Below are positions 33,761-43,377 of a stretch of 64,000 bases of DNA, piece after piece; the stretch's first letter is position 1; each line of letters begins with the position of its first letter. The translations under genes were made by a program, and so were the position numbers. Source of the stretch: Verrucomicrobiaceae bacterium UBA7681 (GTDB lineage: Bacteria; Verrucomicrobiota; Verrucomicrobiia; Verrucomicrobiales; Verrucomicrobiaceae); assembly GCA_002482965.1 (NCBI GenBank), contig DLGZ01000054.1, forward strand, positions 189,512 to 253,511, given 5' to 3'. The notes beneath the pieces were generated by a model. That model searched no databases and was not told the origin of the DNA. It saw only the letters and a program-made list of their open reading frames with translations.

Positions 33761-34540
33761 TTACCAGGTCAACCACTTGGGGGGATCGACCGGCGCGATG
33801 AGGAGAGTAATTTCCCCTTTGGGCGTTTTGGTTTGGTAATGAGATAGCAGGATGCTTGCCGGACCACGTTTGAATTCCTCAAACTTTTTCGTCAACTCCC
33901 GCGCCACGACCACCCGATGCTCCGGCGCAGCCTCTGCCAGGATCGCCAGCGTATCGACGAGACGGTAGGGACTTTCGAAGAAAATGCTGGTGCAGTCACG
34001 CTGCAAAGCGGCTGTCAGCACCGTGGCGCGCGCGCCTTTTTTGTGAGGGAGAAAGCCGCCGAAATAGAAGGGAGTCGTGGGCAGTCCGGACGCTGCCAGT
34101 GCCGTGATGACAGCGCTGGGACCGGGGATGCCCTCCACATGCAGACCAGCAGCCACCATGGCCCCGACGAGCCGCTGCCCGGGATCAGACACCGTGGGCA
34201 TGCCCGCATCTGAGATCAGCGCCACGCTGCCGCCCTGCCGCATGTGCTCCAGCAACTGGGGAATGCGATGCGCCTCATTGTGCTCATTGAGGCTGATGAG
34301 CCGTGCGCGAATGTCATGGTGCTTGAGCAGCATGCCGGAATGGCGCGTGTCCTCACAGGCCACCAGATCGGCGATGCGCAGGGTGTCGAGCGCACGCTGG
34401 GTGATGTCGCGCATGTTGCCGATGGGCGTGGCCACCAGATGCAGGCCCGGAGTCAAACGACCCGTGGCCACCACCGGCTCCAGCAACACATCATCTGCAC
34501 CATCGAACTGTTCTGCGGCTGAATCCGGATCCGACGACAT
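33761..34540 (-). CDS. rsmI: 16S rRNA (cytidine 1402-2'-O)-methyltransferase RsmI
   Basis: This tetrapyrrole-methylase-fold enzyme uses SAM to methylate C1402 of 16S rRNA. Family blocks are visible in order: GLHLVATPIGNMRDIT, LVACEDTRHSGMLLKH, RLISLNEHNE, VALISDAGMPTVSDPG, and PGPSAVITALAASGL. FYFGGFLPHKKGAR and FFESPYRLVDTL follow. Length 259. The N-terminal 28 residues are an acidic extension. It is 15 bases after lptE and 23 before glgP on the same strand. Confidence 0.95.
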   Translation of the reverse strand: MSSDPDSAAEQFDGADDVLLEPVVATGRLTPGLHLVATPIGNMRDITQRALDTLRIADLVACEDTRHSGMLLKHHDIRARLISLNEHNEAHRIPQLLEHMRQGGSVALISDAGMPTVSDPGQRLVGAMVAAGLHVEGIPGPSAVITALAASGLPTTPFYFGGFLPHKKGARATVLTAALQRDCTSIFFESPYRLVDTLAILAEAAPEHRVVVARELTKKFEEFKRGPASILLSHYQTKTPKGEITLLIAPVDPPKWLTW

Positions 34541-34555
34541 GGTGCGGACAGAGGG

Positions 34556-35065
34556 TTACCAGCCTTCGGAAATCTGATCCGCAAGATTGTTGGCCAGACG
34601 CTGGGCAGCGTCCTCGAAGAGCTGGGTTTCTGACAGCTGAAGATTCGCCTCAAGGATGATGTAAGAATCAGCGGTGGCAAGGCCTGCATGGAGCTCCTTG
34701 CCAGAAGCAACGTCCGTGATGCTAAACAGACAGGTCAATGATGCCATGATCTGCGAGCTGCGCAGCACGTTGTTGAGATCGGAACGAAACTGGGTGCGGT
34801 TGATGTTTGAAATTTTCCCCTTCAGCACCGCCTCAGCTTCGCTTTTGGCGACGATCTGATACGAGCCGTGGTTTTGCAGCTGTTTGATGACGGCATTCGT
34901 CACGAGAGAAGCAAGGCGCGGCTCCAGCGTGAGATTTTCAAAGGTGGGCACCGCGATCTTGGTGATGTTGCGAAGGTGGGCCGGTTTGTGAGCGCCCAAG
35001 GTGTAGCCCGCGCAACCGGAGAGCAGGAGGCAGCCAGCTGCCAGCAGAAGAAAAAGCGATTTCAT
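34556..35065 (-). CDS. lptE: LPS-assembly lipoprotein LptE-like
   Basis: The 169-residue lipoprotein has lipobox LLLSGC (Cys18) followed by AGYTLGAHKPAHLRNITKIAVPTFENL, the usual LptE/RlpB opening. The later LASLVTNAVIKQLQNHGSYQIV helix and strands are also present. LptE plugs the LptD outer-membrane translocon and helps insert LPS. It lies between the BamD-like gene and rsmI. Although lptD is not in the window, lpxB nearby supports an LPS role. Confidence 0.75.
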   Translation of the reverse strand: MKSLFLLLAAGCLLLSGCAGYTLGAHKPAHLRNITKIAVPTFENLTLEPRLASLVTNAVIKQLQNHGSYQIVAKSEAEAVLKGKISNINRTQFRSDLNNVLRSSQIMASLTCLFSITDVASGKELHAGLATADSYIILEANLQLSETQLFEDAAQRLANNLADQISEGW

Positions 35066-35125
35066 CCAAATAGTTTAAGAAGTGACCCTGCTGAGTAATG
35101 GAGTGCTGCAATGCCCGTGCAAGAA

Positions 35126-36475
35126 TTATGACGCAGGCTTCGACGTGGAAGGCGCGGGGGGAACAGGTGGCACAGGCACACTTGAACCTGGTGACGGCTG
35201 CAGCATGGAGGGTACACTTGGGGAAGGTGGCACCGGCAGCAATGCGGGCTTTTCAGTCTCAGGCACCGGTGGCAGCAATGAACCTGCTCCAGGAGTGGCT
35301 GCGCCCGGGCGGAGCGGCAGCGTGGGCTCCTGCAAAGGAATGGGCACGAAACCTTCGTCACCCGTGCGCATTTTTGGTTTCTGACTGAGGCGGGCCAGCT
35401 CCGGGGCCAGCGGCCCGACATAATCATCACGCGTCTTCAAGTTCTCCGCCGTCAGTGTGGTGTAGTCCTGACCTGGTCCCTTCCTGGCATTCGCCACCCC
35501 CTCAGGATCTGTGGAGGCGAGCTCAGCCAGCATGGTGCGTGCTTGTGCTGAAACTTCTGGAGAACCAAACTTAAGCGCCTCATTGAGGTAGATCGCCGCC
35601 GCCGGGGTTTTGCCGACACGCTGGTAGTACTTGGCCACGTTGAGAGACTGATTGGCTTCCGCCGTGTTGACCTGATGCAGGATCATCTCCGTCTCCTGTT
35701 TGCGCTCGCCAGCAGGGTTGGTGGCGATGTAAGTGCGCAGTGCGTCACGTGCGGCCAGGAGGTTGGAGGCGTCTTCGCTGCGCTGAGCCGCAATGTTGCT
35801 TATGGAGCCGATGCGGAACTGGGCTTCGGCCGCCTGCGAGGAGTTGGGGTAGTTTTCCACCACCTTATTATAAGCGGCAACGGCCTTGTCCTTCTCCTTC
35901 AGGTCCTGCTGGATTTCTGCGATGCTGAACTGCGCCAGCGGAGCAAATTTGCCAAAGGGTGCGTTCGAGATGATCTTCTCGTAGAATTTGATCACGTCAG
36001 ACGAGTTCATCTTCATGCTAATCAGCAGCAACCCGCGCTGTTTTTTGCCACCTTTCGCCTCTTCGGCGATCTCATACTGCTTCTCAATGGCCGCACTGAA
36101 ATGCGGGCTGTCACGGTAAGACAGAATGAAGAGCTGGAACGCGTCAAATGCATCTTCCATCTTGCCGTTGTGGCGGATGATGACGGCATTCTGGAAGGAG
36201 GCCTCCGCAGCGCTCGGGGTGAAGGGGTATTTCTTCACAATGGCCTGATACAGGCCCTGGGCTTTGCCGACTTTGCCTGCATTTTCCGCCTGACGGGCTT
36301 GCGCCAGCATGGCGGCGGCGGCGAGTTCCTGCGTCTCACGCTCGCTGTCCACAGGGACTACTTTGTCCTTCTTGCCAGAAAACGGCCAGAGCGCGGGGGA
36401 TGCAGTCGTTAAAGCGAGAAATGAAACGGCACATGCCAGAAGTACGGGCAGGCGGGCGTGGAGGGGGGATTTCAT
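35126..36475 (-). CDS. BamD-like tetratricopeptide-repeat envelope protein
   Basis: The 449-residue secreted protein has a signal peptide (about residues 1-28) and several TPR units through residue 330 (KVGKAQGLYQAIVKKYPFTPSA, DKAVAAYNKVVENYPNSSQAAEAQF). Unlike true BamD it lacks a lipobox Cys and adds a long Pro/Ser/Val-rich C-terminal tail of about 90 residues. It heads the run with lptE, so a role in outer-membrane assembly is likely but unproven. Confidence 0.75.
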   Translation of the reverse strand: MKSPLHARLPVLLACAVSFLALTTASPALWPFSGKKDKVVPVDSERETQELAAAAMLAQARQAENAGKVGKAQGLYQAIVKKYPFTPSAAEASFQNAVIIRHNGKMEDAFDAFQLFILSYRDSPHFSAAIEKQYEIAEEAKGGKKQRGLLLISMKMNSSDVIKFYEKIISNAPFGKFAPLAQFSIAEIQQDLKEKDKAVAAYNKVVENYPNSSQAAEAQFRIGSISNIAAQRSEDASNLLAARDALRTYIATNPAGERKQETEMILHQVNTAEANQSLNVAKYYQRVGKTPAAAIYLNEALKFGSPEVSAQARTMLAELASTDPEGVANARKGPGQDYTTLTAENLKTRDDYVGPLAPELARLSQKPKMRTGDEGFVPIPLQEPTLPLRPGAATPGAGSLLPPVPETEKPALLPVPPSPSVPSMLQPSPGSSVPVPPVPPAPSTSKPAS

Positions 36476-36588
36476 CGCGGGGATAGTAAGTTCTGGTTAA
36501 GCTTGCGTCAAGGTGGCAACGCACTTGTCTCACCTGCCCTTCACGGCCCTTGTTTTGCCCGTTCCCCCGGTCTAAAGGACCCTAAATC

Positions 36589-37512
36589 ATGCGCTATTTG
36601 GTTCTCCTAGCCCTCAGTTTCCCTCTTCTGGCCCAATGTCAGAAAGCTTCGCCCCCCCCTGCTGGCTTCCGCGCCCTGCGGAATCTCGATTACGTCGGCT
36701 CAGGCCACCAGCGCCAGATGCTCGACCTTTACCTGCCTGAGGCCAAGTCGGACAAGCCGAACCCGCTGATCGTTTACATCCATGGTGGCGGCTGGGAAGC
36801 TGGCAGCAAGGACCAGGCGGATGTGCTCGTGGGACTCATCAAAGGCGGCACGCCCTACGCCGGAGCCAGCCTCAACTACCGCCTGACCGACCAAGCCCAG
36901 TGGCCTGCGCAGATTTATGACTGCAAAGCCGCCATCCGCTGGCTGCGCGCCCATGCGCAGGAATACAACCTCGACCCGGACAAGATCGCCGTTTTCGGCA
37001 TCTCTGCGGGCGGGCACCTCGTCAGCATGCTCGGCGTTACAGGCGGGGTGAAGGAGCTCGAAGGCGATCTGGGCAAACATTTGGACCAAAGCAGCCGCGT
37101 CTCCTGCGTGCTCGACTTCTGCGGCCCGTCCGATTTCCTCACCTTCGGCGGCAAAGGCAGCATCATCGACCCTGACGATCCCAAAGGCGCGATGGCCAAG
37201 CTCATTGGCGGCCCGCTCAAAGACCGGCAGAAAGTCGCCCGCCAAGCCTCCCCCGTCACCTACATCACCCCGGACGACGCCCCCTTCCTCATCATCCACG
37301 GGGACAAAGACACCCTCGTCCCTTACTCTCAGGCCACCGAGTTCGAGACCGCCCTCAAAGAGGCTCATGTCCCCGCCATTCTGCTCACCGGCACCGATGG
37401 TGGCCACGTCTTCCTGAGCGGCCCGCTGGTCGAACGCATGTACAACTTCAATGCCCGTCACCTGCAGGGCAAAGACGTCCAAATCCCCGAAGGAGCCGTT
37501 CCTTCCAAGTAA
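36589..37512 (+). CDS. Secreted alpha/beta-hydrolase (acetyl-esterase-like)
   Basis: The N-terminal signal contains LLAQC at residues 13-17, a possible lipobox. The oxyanion-hole motif HGGGW is near residue 65 and the nucleophile elbow GISAGG near residue 143. The acid is in GDKDTLVP and the His in DGGHVF near residue 280, a full catalytic triad. It resembles carbohydrate or acetyl-xylan esterases of the BD-FAE type. An AAAGGA sequence 11-16 bases before the ATG is one of very few Shine-Dalgarno-like leaders in the window. Confidence 0.88.
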   Translation: MRYLVLLALSFPLLAQCQKASPPPAGFRALRNLDYVGSGHQRQMLDLYLPEAKSDKPNPLIVYIHGGGWEAGSKDQADVLVGLIKGGTPYAGASLNYRLTDQAQWPAQIYDCKAAIRWLRAHAQEYNLDPDKIAVFGISAGGHLVSMLGVTGGVKELEGDLGKHLDQSSRVSCVLDFCGPSDFLTFGGKGSIIDPDDPKGAMAKLIGGPLKDRQKVARQASPVTYITPDDAPFLIIHGDKDTLVPYSQATEFETALKEAHVPAILLTGTDGGHVFLSGPLVERMYNFNARHLQGKDVQIPEGAVPSK

Positions 37513-37551
37513 ACCCGTAGAACAACCGCCCCGGTTGCCCCCCTTTTTTCA

Positions 37552-38820
37552 ATGACCGATTCCGATATCAAGTCCGCCATCCTCGACATGGGCCGCCGCG
37601 CCCGTGCCGCCTCGTATGCCCTGGTCAAGCTGACCTCCGAGCAGAAGAACGCCATTCTCGTCGCCATGGCGGACGAGATCATGGTGAGGCAGGACGCCAT
37701 CCTTACCGCCAATGCACTCGACCTCGCCCGGGCGGAGCAAAACGGACTGAGCAAGGCCATGATCGACCGCCTCACGCTGGATCCCAAGCGCTTGAAAGCC
37801 GTGGCCGACGCCGTGCGCGAAGTCGCCCTGCTCCCCGACCCCGTGGGCGAAAAGCTCACCGACTGGACCCGCCCCAACGGTCTCCATATTCGCAAAGTCC
37901 GTGTCCCCATCGGCGTCATCGGCATCATCTTTGAGTCACGCCCGAACGTCACCACCGACGCCGCCTCCCTCTGCTTTAAAACCGGCAACGCCACCATCCT
38001 ACGTGGTGGCAGCGAGGCCATCGACAGCAACCGCGCCCTCGCCGCCGCATTGCAGGCCGGTGGTGAACGCGCCGGACTCCCGCCGGACAGCGTTCAGCTC
38101 ATCCCCTTCACCGACCGCGCCAGCGTCGAGCACATGGCGCAGATGGATCAGTACCTCGACCTCATCATCCCACGCGGCGGCAAAGGCTTGATCGAAAAAG
38201 TCGTGGCCACCGCCCGCATGCCTGTCATCAAGCACTACGACGGCGTCTGCCACGTCTATGTCCATGTGGATGCCGATCTCGACATGGCGGCAAACATCAT
38301 CGTCAACAGCAAGTGCCAGAAGCCCGGCGTCTGCAATGCGCTGGAGACCATCCTCGTCCATGAGGATCTTGCGGCCACATTTTATCCGCTCGTCGGTCAG
38401 CGCCTTCTCGAAGCCAAGGTCGAAATTCATGCGGATGCCACCGCACTGCAGCACCTCGGCGTGCCTGCCACACCCGCCACCGAGGAAGACTGGAGCACCG
38501 AGTACCTCGACCTCATCCTCGCCGCCAAAACCGTCAGCGGTTTGGATGAAGCCATCGCGCATATCAACCGCTACGGCTCTCACCACACCGACAGCATCAT
38601 CACCAAGGACCGCGCCGCTGCTGAACGATTCCAGCATGAAATCGACAGCGCGGTGGTCATGCATAATGCCAGCACGCGGTTCAACGACGGCGGCGAATTT
38701 GGCTTTGGTGCTGAAATCGGCATTTCCACCGACAAACTGCATGCTCGCGGCCCCATGGGTCTGGCTGAGCTGTGCAGCTACAAGTATCTGGTGGATGGGA
38801 GTGGGCAGGTGCGGGGGTGA
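37552..38820 (+). CDS. proA: Glutamate-5-semialdehyde dehydrogenase (gamma-glutamyl phosphate reductase)
   Basis: ProA reduces gamma-glutamyl phosphate with NADPH, the second step of proline synthesis. The aldehyde-dehydrogenase fold shows VPIGVIGIIFESRPNVT near residue 120, RGGSEAIDSN, LIIPRGGKGLI, and the catalytic Cys in KCQKPGVCNALETILVH near residue 260. The C-terminal GPMGLAELCSYKY is the family end. Length 422. It stands alone; proB is not in the window. Confidence 0.96.
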   Translation: MTDSDIKSAILDMGRRARAASYALVKLTSEQKNAILVAMADEIMVRQDAILTANALDLARAEQNGLSKAMIDRLTLDPKRLKAVADAVREVALLPDPVGEKLTDWTRPNGLHIRKVRVPIGVIGIIFESRPNVTTDAASLCFKTGNATILRGGSEAIDSNRALAAALQAGGERAGLPPDSVQLIPFTDRASVEHMAQMDQYLDLIIPRGGKGLIEKVVATARMPVIKHYDGVCHVYVHVDADLDMAANIIVNSKCQKPGVCNALETILVHEDLAATFYPLVGQRLLEAKVEIHADATALQHLGVPATPATEEDWSTEYLDLILAAKTVSGLDEAIAHINRYGSHHTDSIITKDRAAAERFQHEIDSAVVMHNASTRFNDGGEFGFGAEIGISTDKLHARGPMGLAELCSYKYLVDGSGQVRG

Positions 38821-39030
38821 ATCCTGATACCACCCCTCTCACTAGAACCAGAATACTTGAATCAGGCCCGTCATTGCTCGTGGCGGACCTGTTCCTGGCA
38901 TGGCATCTTTCTTGCGCGTGCTTGCTATGAGAAACGTATCTTCGCTTGCGAGACCGTGTGTACGCATTCTCTTTGTAGCGTTCTCACCCACAATGGACCA
39001 TCGCCGTTCCTCATGGCTTTTTAAGATCCG

Positions 39031-40110
39031 ATGACTCTTCCGCTTTCCCGTTTTCTCCCCCTGCTCTTCCTCGCCTGTGTCTCCGCGTCGGCGGTGATTC
39101 CTGATCCACTGCCCAAGGCGCCGGAGCCCATTGATGACATCCTGCGGCTGCAGATCTTTCTGGACACGCAGCTCTTTGGACCGGGGAAACTGGATGGCCG
39201 CCCGGGTGAGTTCACCACGAAGGCGCTGAAGCGTTACCAGCACTCCCACGGACTGCCCGAGACCGAAATGGAAACTCACACCCTGGACCTGTCCAGTGTG
39301 CCGGAGAACTACACCACCTACACGATCCGCGAGGAAGACCTCAAGTTTGTGGGCGATCTGCCCAGCCAGCCATCCGCACAGAGCAAAAAGAAGTACCTCC
39401 CCTATGACTCGCTGCTGGAGTTCCTGACCGAGCGCTTTCACAGCGCGCCAGATCTGCTGGAGTTCATCAATCGTCCCATGAAGCTGGGCGCGCTCAAGCC
39501 TGGCGATGTGGTGAAGGTTCCCGCCGTACAGCCGTTTCTCATCGAAGAGATCACGGAAGTGCCTAAGCTGCCGGAGGTGCCGGAATTTCTAACGCGTGTC
39601 ATCAAGATCGACACCAAGGAAAGAGTGCTCGATGTGTGGGATGGAGAAAAGCTGCTGGCCAGCCTGCCCATCACACCCGGCAGCGGCTATTTGGCCACGC
39701 CGCCCGGCACCTGGCGCATCCTCGGCATCACTCAACTGCCGACCTTCCGCTGGGACAAAAGCGTGCTCGAGTACGGCGTGCGCAGCAGCAACTTTTACGA
39801 ACTGCCCATCGGCCCGAACAATCCTGTCGGCGTCATGTGGATCGGCCTGAACCGTCCCGGTATCGGCATCCACGGCACGAACTCGCCGCAGAGCATCGGC
39901 CGCAGTTCCAGCCATGGCTGCATGCGCACGGCCAACTGGGATGTGGTGAGGCTGGTGAAGCTGATCACGCAGGGCATGACGGTGATCATCGAAGGACCGG
40001 CCCCGGAACCACGTCCCGTCGTGATCGCCAAGGCGCAGCCAGTGGCTCCCGCCGCACCGCCACCCGAGCCCAAGCGCGGCTTTTTCTCCAGACTGTTCGG
40101 CAGGAAATAG
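39031..40110 (+). CDS. Periplasmic L,D-transpeptidase with peptidoglycan-binding-like N-domain
   Basis: A signal peptide (about residues 1-22) leads to a helical peptidoglycan-binding-like unit (residues 38-75, LDGRPGEFTTKALKRYQ). A LysM-like part follows (ERFHSAPDLLEFINRPMKLGALKPGDVVKVP). The YkuD domain has an intact active site: His281 in GIHGTN and SHGC with Cys297, followed by MRTANWDVVRLV. It should make 3-3 cross-links in peptidoglycan. The tail is basic (PKRGFFSRLFGRK). It has a paralogue 2 kb downstream that lacks the Cys. Confidence 0.93.
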   Translation: MTLPLSRFLPLLFLACVSASAVIPDPLPKAPEPIDDILRLQIFLDTQLFGPGKLDGRPGEFTTKALKRYQHSHGLPETEMETHTLDLSSVPENYTTYTIREEDLKFVGDLPSQPSAQSKKKYLPYDSLLEFLTERFHSAPDLLEFINRPMKLGALKPGDVVKVPAVQPFLIEEITEVPKLPEVPEFLTRVIKIDTKERVLDVWDGEKLLASLPITPGSGYLATPPGTWRILGITQLPTFRWDKSVLEYGVRSSNFYELPIGPNNPVGVMWIGLNRPGIGIHGTNSPQSIGRSSSHGCMRTANWDVVRLVKLITQGMTVIIEGPAPEPRPVVIAKAQPVAPAAPPPEPKRGFFSRLFGRK

Positions 40111-40119
40111 AGGTGACTT

Positions 40120-40878
40120 TCAATTGGGCCGCAGCGTAATGGAGCCCGAATCCCTCACCTTCCAGCCGCGTGGAGAACGCGTCATCTGCTCAAACTGCAT
40201 GGCCCAGTAGCGCATGGTGTTCACGGCGTGGCCGTAGGGCTGATAATCCCGCAGGTTGATGAAAGTCAGCTTGTCGGCCTCGTTGTCAGCGAACTGGAAG
40301 AAGGCGCGGCCTGTTGTGGAATCCACCACCCTGCCCTCGATGGCCATGTTGCCTTTGGTGAAATACGCGGCCAGTCCGATCACTGGTGTGACCACGAACT
40401 TCAGCACGGTCACCACCGCATTTCCCTTGGGGCTGGTGGGATTCAGTTCGATGATCGCCAGATGCAGCGTCAGCGTATCCTTGCCGGGCTGATTCACGAG
40501 GTGGTACAGCGGTGTCGGCGATCGGCGAAAGGCCTCCACAAAATCCTCCCGCAGGCGCATGGCAACATCGGCCTCCCGGCGCTGCACCCCGCCCCATGCG
40601 ACCTCTCCGGAAGAGAATGCCCGGTTCAGCGGACGCAGATAATCCAGCGTGACCGGAGCGATGTAGAGCTTTCGCTTCGCCTTTCCATCCGCCAGCACCT
40701 GCGGATCAGGGGTGGTCCAGATTTTTTGAAACCCCAGTTGCTCACGCGCATCCTGCGCCAGCCATGGCTGCTGAAAAAACGGCGACAGCGCAACCGGCTT
40801 CGCTTTGAGCATGCGATTCGTTGTACTGCATGCAGGCAGCACCAGCAGCAGCGCGAAAATAGAGTGCGAAAAACGCAT
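40120..40878 (-). CDS. DUF3313-like lipoprotein
   Basis: The start MRFSHSIFALLLVLPACS gives lipobox LPAC (Cys17); an upstream in-frame start would destroy the signal. The 252-residue mature part has KLYIAPVTLDYLRP and a long central LHLAIIELNPTSPKGN segment, then EGRVVDSTTGRAFFQFAD. This pattern suits DUF3313, a family of outer-membrane lipoproteins of unknown job. It is convergent with the L,D-transpeptidase gene, 9 bases away. Confidence 0.7.
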   Translation of the reverse strand: MRFSHSIFALLLVLPACSTTNRMLKAKPVALSPFFQQPWLAQDAREQLGFQKIWTTPDPQVLADGKAKRKLYIAPVTLDYLRPLNRAFSSGEVAWGGVQRREADVAMRLREDFVEAFRRSPTPLYHLVNQPGKDTLTLHLAIIELNPTSPKGNAVVTVLKFVVTPVIGLAAYFTKGNMAIEGRVVDSTTGRAFFQFADNEADKLTFINLRDYQPYGHAVNTMRYWAMQFEQMTRSPRGWKVRDSGSITLRPN

Positions 40879-41022
40879 GATGGATGAGTCCACGATAAAG
40901 ACATAGAACCCGCCTGCTGCGCAATGCCAGACCACCGCAACTGAACAAAAGATTGTCTTGGCAGCATGGATTTAGCTTTTACCGCCCGTTGTTTCCGCTG
41001 AACATCGGTCATCAGTCCTTTC

Positions 41023-41763
41023 ATGCCACCAGCCACCGTCCATATCGTGATTCCCTGCTATCAGGAAAGCGGGCGCATCGGGCCGTTCCTCACGGAACTG
41101 TGCGCGGTGATGCATGAAGTTGGCGGCGTGACGATTCAGGTGGTGGAGGACGGCTCAGATGCGGCGGAGGCTGAGCGCATGCGCGAGATCATCACCCCGC
41201 TCTGCCGCGAATATGAGCACCTCCACCTCCCGCTGTTTCTGCCACAGAACCTGGGCAAAGGCGGCGCCGTCTATGCCGGATGGGACCAGGCCCCTCCGGT
41301 GGACTGGCTCGCTTTCGTGGATGCAGACGGCTCCTGCTCCGCCACCGAAGTCGCCAATCTCATCCGCCGGGTCCGCCTGCAGCCAGCACCACTGACAGCG
41401 GTGTTTGCCTCCCGCTGGGATCAAACCAGTTCCAAGGTGCAGCGGCAATGGAAGCGCCGGCTCATCGGTCGTATTTTCGGCACACTCGTGGCCACCTTGC
41501 TGAACATTCCCATCCACGACAGCCAGTGCGGGCTCAAATTCGTTCCGCGCTCAGCCTATCAGCGCATCGCACCAAACCTGCGCATCCTAGGATTTGCCTT
41601 TGATGTCGAACTTCTCGCCGCTCTGCATGACAGTGGGTGCGAATTTGAAGAGGCCTCCATCGCCTGGCATGAAACCCCTGGCGGCCATGTGCACTTGATC
41701 CGTGATTCGATCCGCATGGCACGGGATGTTCTCGCCATCCGCAAAAACCGCAAGAAGGGTTGA
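41023..41763 (+). CDS. Family 2 glycosyltransferase (polyprenyl-phosphate glycosyltransferase-like)
   Basis: The 246-residue protein has the GT2 fold: IVIPCYQESGRIGPFL (residues 8-23), QNLGKGGAVYAGWDQ, and the DxD metal site in AFVDADGSC near residue 106. IHDSQCGLKFVPR then resembles dolichyl-phosphate glucosyltransferases. No transmembrane segment is evident, so it is probably peripheral at the inner membrane. It lies between two cell-wall genes and may supply sugar for an envelope glycan; the acceptor is unknown. Confidence 0.88.
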   Translation: MPPATVHIVIPCYQESGRIGPFLTELCAVMHEVGGVTIQVVEDGSDAAEAERMREIITPLCREYEHLHLPLFLPQNLGKGGAVYAGWDQAPPVDWLAFVDADGSCSATEVANLIRRVRLQPAPLTAVFASRWDQTSSKVQRQWKRRLIGRIFGTLVATLLNIPIHDSQCGLKFVPRSAYQRIAPNLRILGFAFDVELLAALHDSGCEFEEASIAWHETPGGHVHLIRDSIRMARDVLAIRKNRKKG

Positions 41764-41770
41764 TCCACGC

Positions 41771-43303
41771 TCATTCCCACTTCAGCTCGGTGCCCGCGGG
41801 AAGCAGACGCACAGCGCGGGCAATGTCCCAGTTCGTCATGCGAAAGCCGCCGATGCTTTCCTGCTTCATCATGGTCCCGGGGATGCTGGTGCCGTGCAGC
41901 CCGTAGGGCAACGGAGTGGCGTCGCTGCCCTTGGCCAGATTGATCCACACGATGCCCACTGGGTTGTTGGGACCTGCGGCCAAGCGGTATGGAACAGTCA
42001 TGGGGGCAGCGGCATCGCCCGTGCTGGCAAGACGTGGACGTGCCACGACATCGAGGATTTTCCAAATCTTGCGCCCATACAATCCCGGGCGTGCTGATGA
42101 GACCGGCATGCTGGCGATGACGACATCGCCGCGACGAATGATCAGTCGGCTCACTCCCAGCATGCTGGCGGATATGGGGGCGGCAGGATCCGCAGCAGGC
42201 TGCAGGGGCTCCGAGAGCGCATTTTCAATTTCGAAAGGTACAACATTCGGCACGAGAAAGACTGCACCGGGCACATTGGCATTTTTGACGCCGGGATTGA
42301 TGTGGCGCAGGAATGACTCGGCGGCATGAAAACGCTCGGCCACAAACTCCCAGCCGGAGCGGTAGGCCATGAAGGACTCATGCGTCAGTTCTTCGAAAGT
42401 GGGCAGCGGCTCTACGGACTTGCCCTTTGTCTTGCCTCTGGTGGCACTACCGGGATGAGGTGAGATCCAGCGCATGTCGGCTGCGGTGAGCACATACTCG
42501 ACGTAGGGACCACCGATGGCTTTCATGGCGGCGGAAGGCTGACCTTCAGGTGTGTGCAACTCTCCGGGGTGCGCTTTTTCAAAGGCCTTGTACGCAGCGT
42601 CGTACACCGGCCCCGCAGTGCCATCAATCGGACCGATGGTGAAACCTTGGCGGTCCAGAAAGGATTGGATGAGCACCAACGACGCAGCTCCCCAGGCCGC
42701 AGGTGGCAGAGCACGGTGGGGTTTGGTGGCGATCAACACCGGTGCCACCTCCTGTACCGGAGTCGGTGCTTTTTTGGGCTTCGCCTTGGAGGTGTCTTTG
42801 ACCGCTTCTTTTTCAGCCGCAACTGCGGCGTCGATCATTGCCTTGATGTCATTTTCCCCGGGAACTTTCACCACCTGACCAATGACAATACGGTCGTTCT
42901 TCAGTTCGTTGAAAATTCTGAGCTGGTCCACCGTCACGCCGTTGGCACGTGCAATCACGGTGAGCGAATCCCCCTTCACCACCACGTGTTCGAGCATCAC
43001 CGCAGGCGGCCCTTTGGGAGCGATCTTGGTTGCAGGCGCGGCACCTCCCTCCTTTTTCGGCATGGCTGGCTCACTGGGTTTGCCTGCGGGATCAACGACA
43101 GGCACTTCGACGGAAAGGCCCCAGGCCTCCGCCGCAGAAGGCTCCACCTTCCAAGGCCATTTGACAGCCTGATCCAAGCCCGGCTCAATGACGAGAGTCG
43201 CGGGCTTCACCGTTTCCACCTGACCCATGATCAGGCCTGGAAGGCAGCTAGCCAGAACACAAAACATCCATGTGAACTTCAAGGGCAACAGATTCCGCAG
43301 CAT
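41771..43303 (-). CDS. LysM plus L,D-transpeptidase-fold protein lacking the catalytic Cys
   Basis: After the signal peptide and a Pro-rich spacer comes a LysM domain (HVVVKGDSLTVIARANGV, then KNDRIVIGQVVKVPG). A peptidoglycan-binding-like unit (LDRQGFTIGPIDGTAGPVYDAA), a second LysM-like part and a YkuD fold follow. At the active site the paralogue's S-H-G-C reads S-I-G-G, so residue 486 is Gly in place of Cys and the preceding His is Ile. The first His in LHGTS is kept. It may bind peptidoglycan without cross-linking it. Length 510. Confidence 0.9.
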   Translation of the reverse strand: MLRNLLPLKFTWMFCVLASCLPGLIMGQVETVKPATLVIEPGLDQAVKWPWKVEPSAAEAWGLSVEVPVVDPAGKPSEPAMPKKEGGAAPATKIAPKGPPAVMLEHVVVKGDSLTVIARANGVTVDQLRIFNELKNDRIVIGQVVKVPGENDIKAMIDAAVAAEKEAVKDTSKAKPKKAPTPVQEVAPVLIATKPHRALPPAAWGAASLVLIQSFLDRQGFTIGPIDGTAGPVYDAAYKAFEKAHPGELHTPEGQPSAAMKAIGGPYVEYVLTAADMRWISPHPGSATRGKTKGKSVEPLPTFEELTHESFMAYRSGWEFVAERFHAAESFLRHINPGVKNANVPGAVFLVPNVVPFEIENALSEPLQPAADPAAPISASMLGVSRLIIRRGDVVIASMPVSSARPGLYGRKIWKILDVVARPRLASTGDAAAPMTVPYRLAAGPNNPVGIVWINLAKGSDATPLPYGLHGTSIPGTMMKQESIGGFRMTNWDIARAVRLLPAGTELKWE

Positions 43304-43377
43304 GCGGCATTCAAACCGCATTTGCTGCGTTCACAAGTTGCGGTTCACACCCGCTTGGCGAAAAACCTCCCTGTGCA

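Noticed and set aside
38814..38836. GGGGTG/CACCCC hairpin over the proA stop as a terminator
   Set aside because: The 6-bp stem overlaps the coding end and lacks a T-run.
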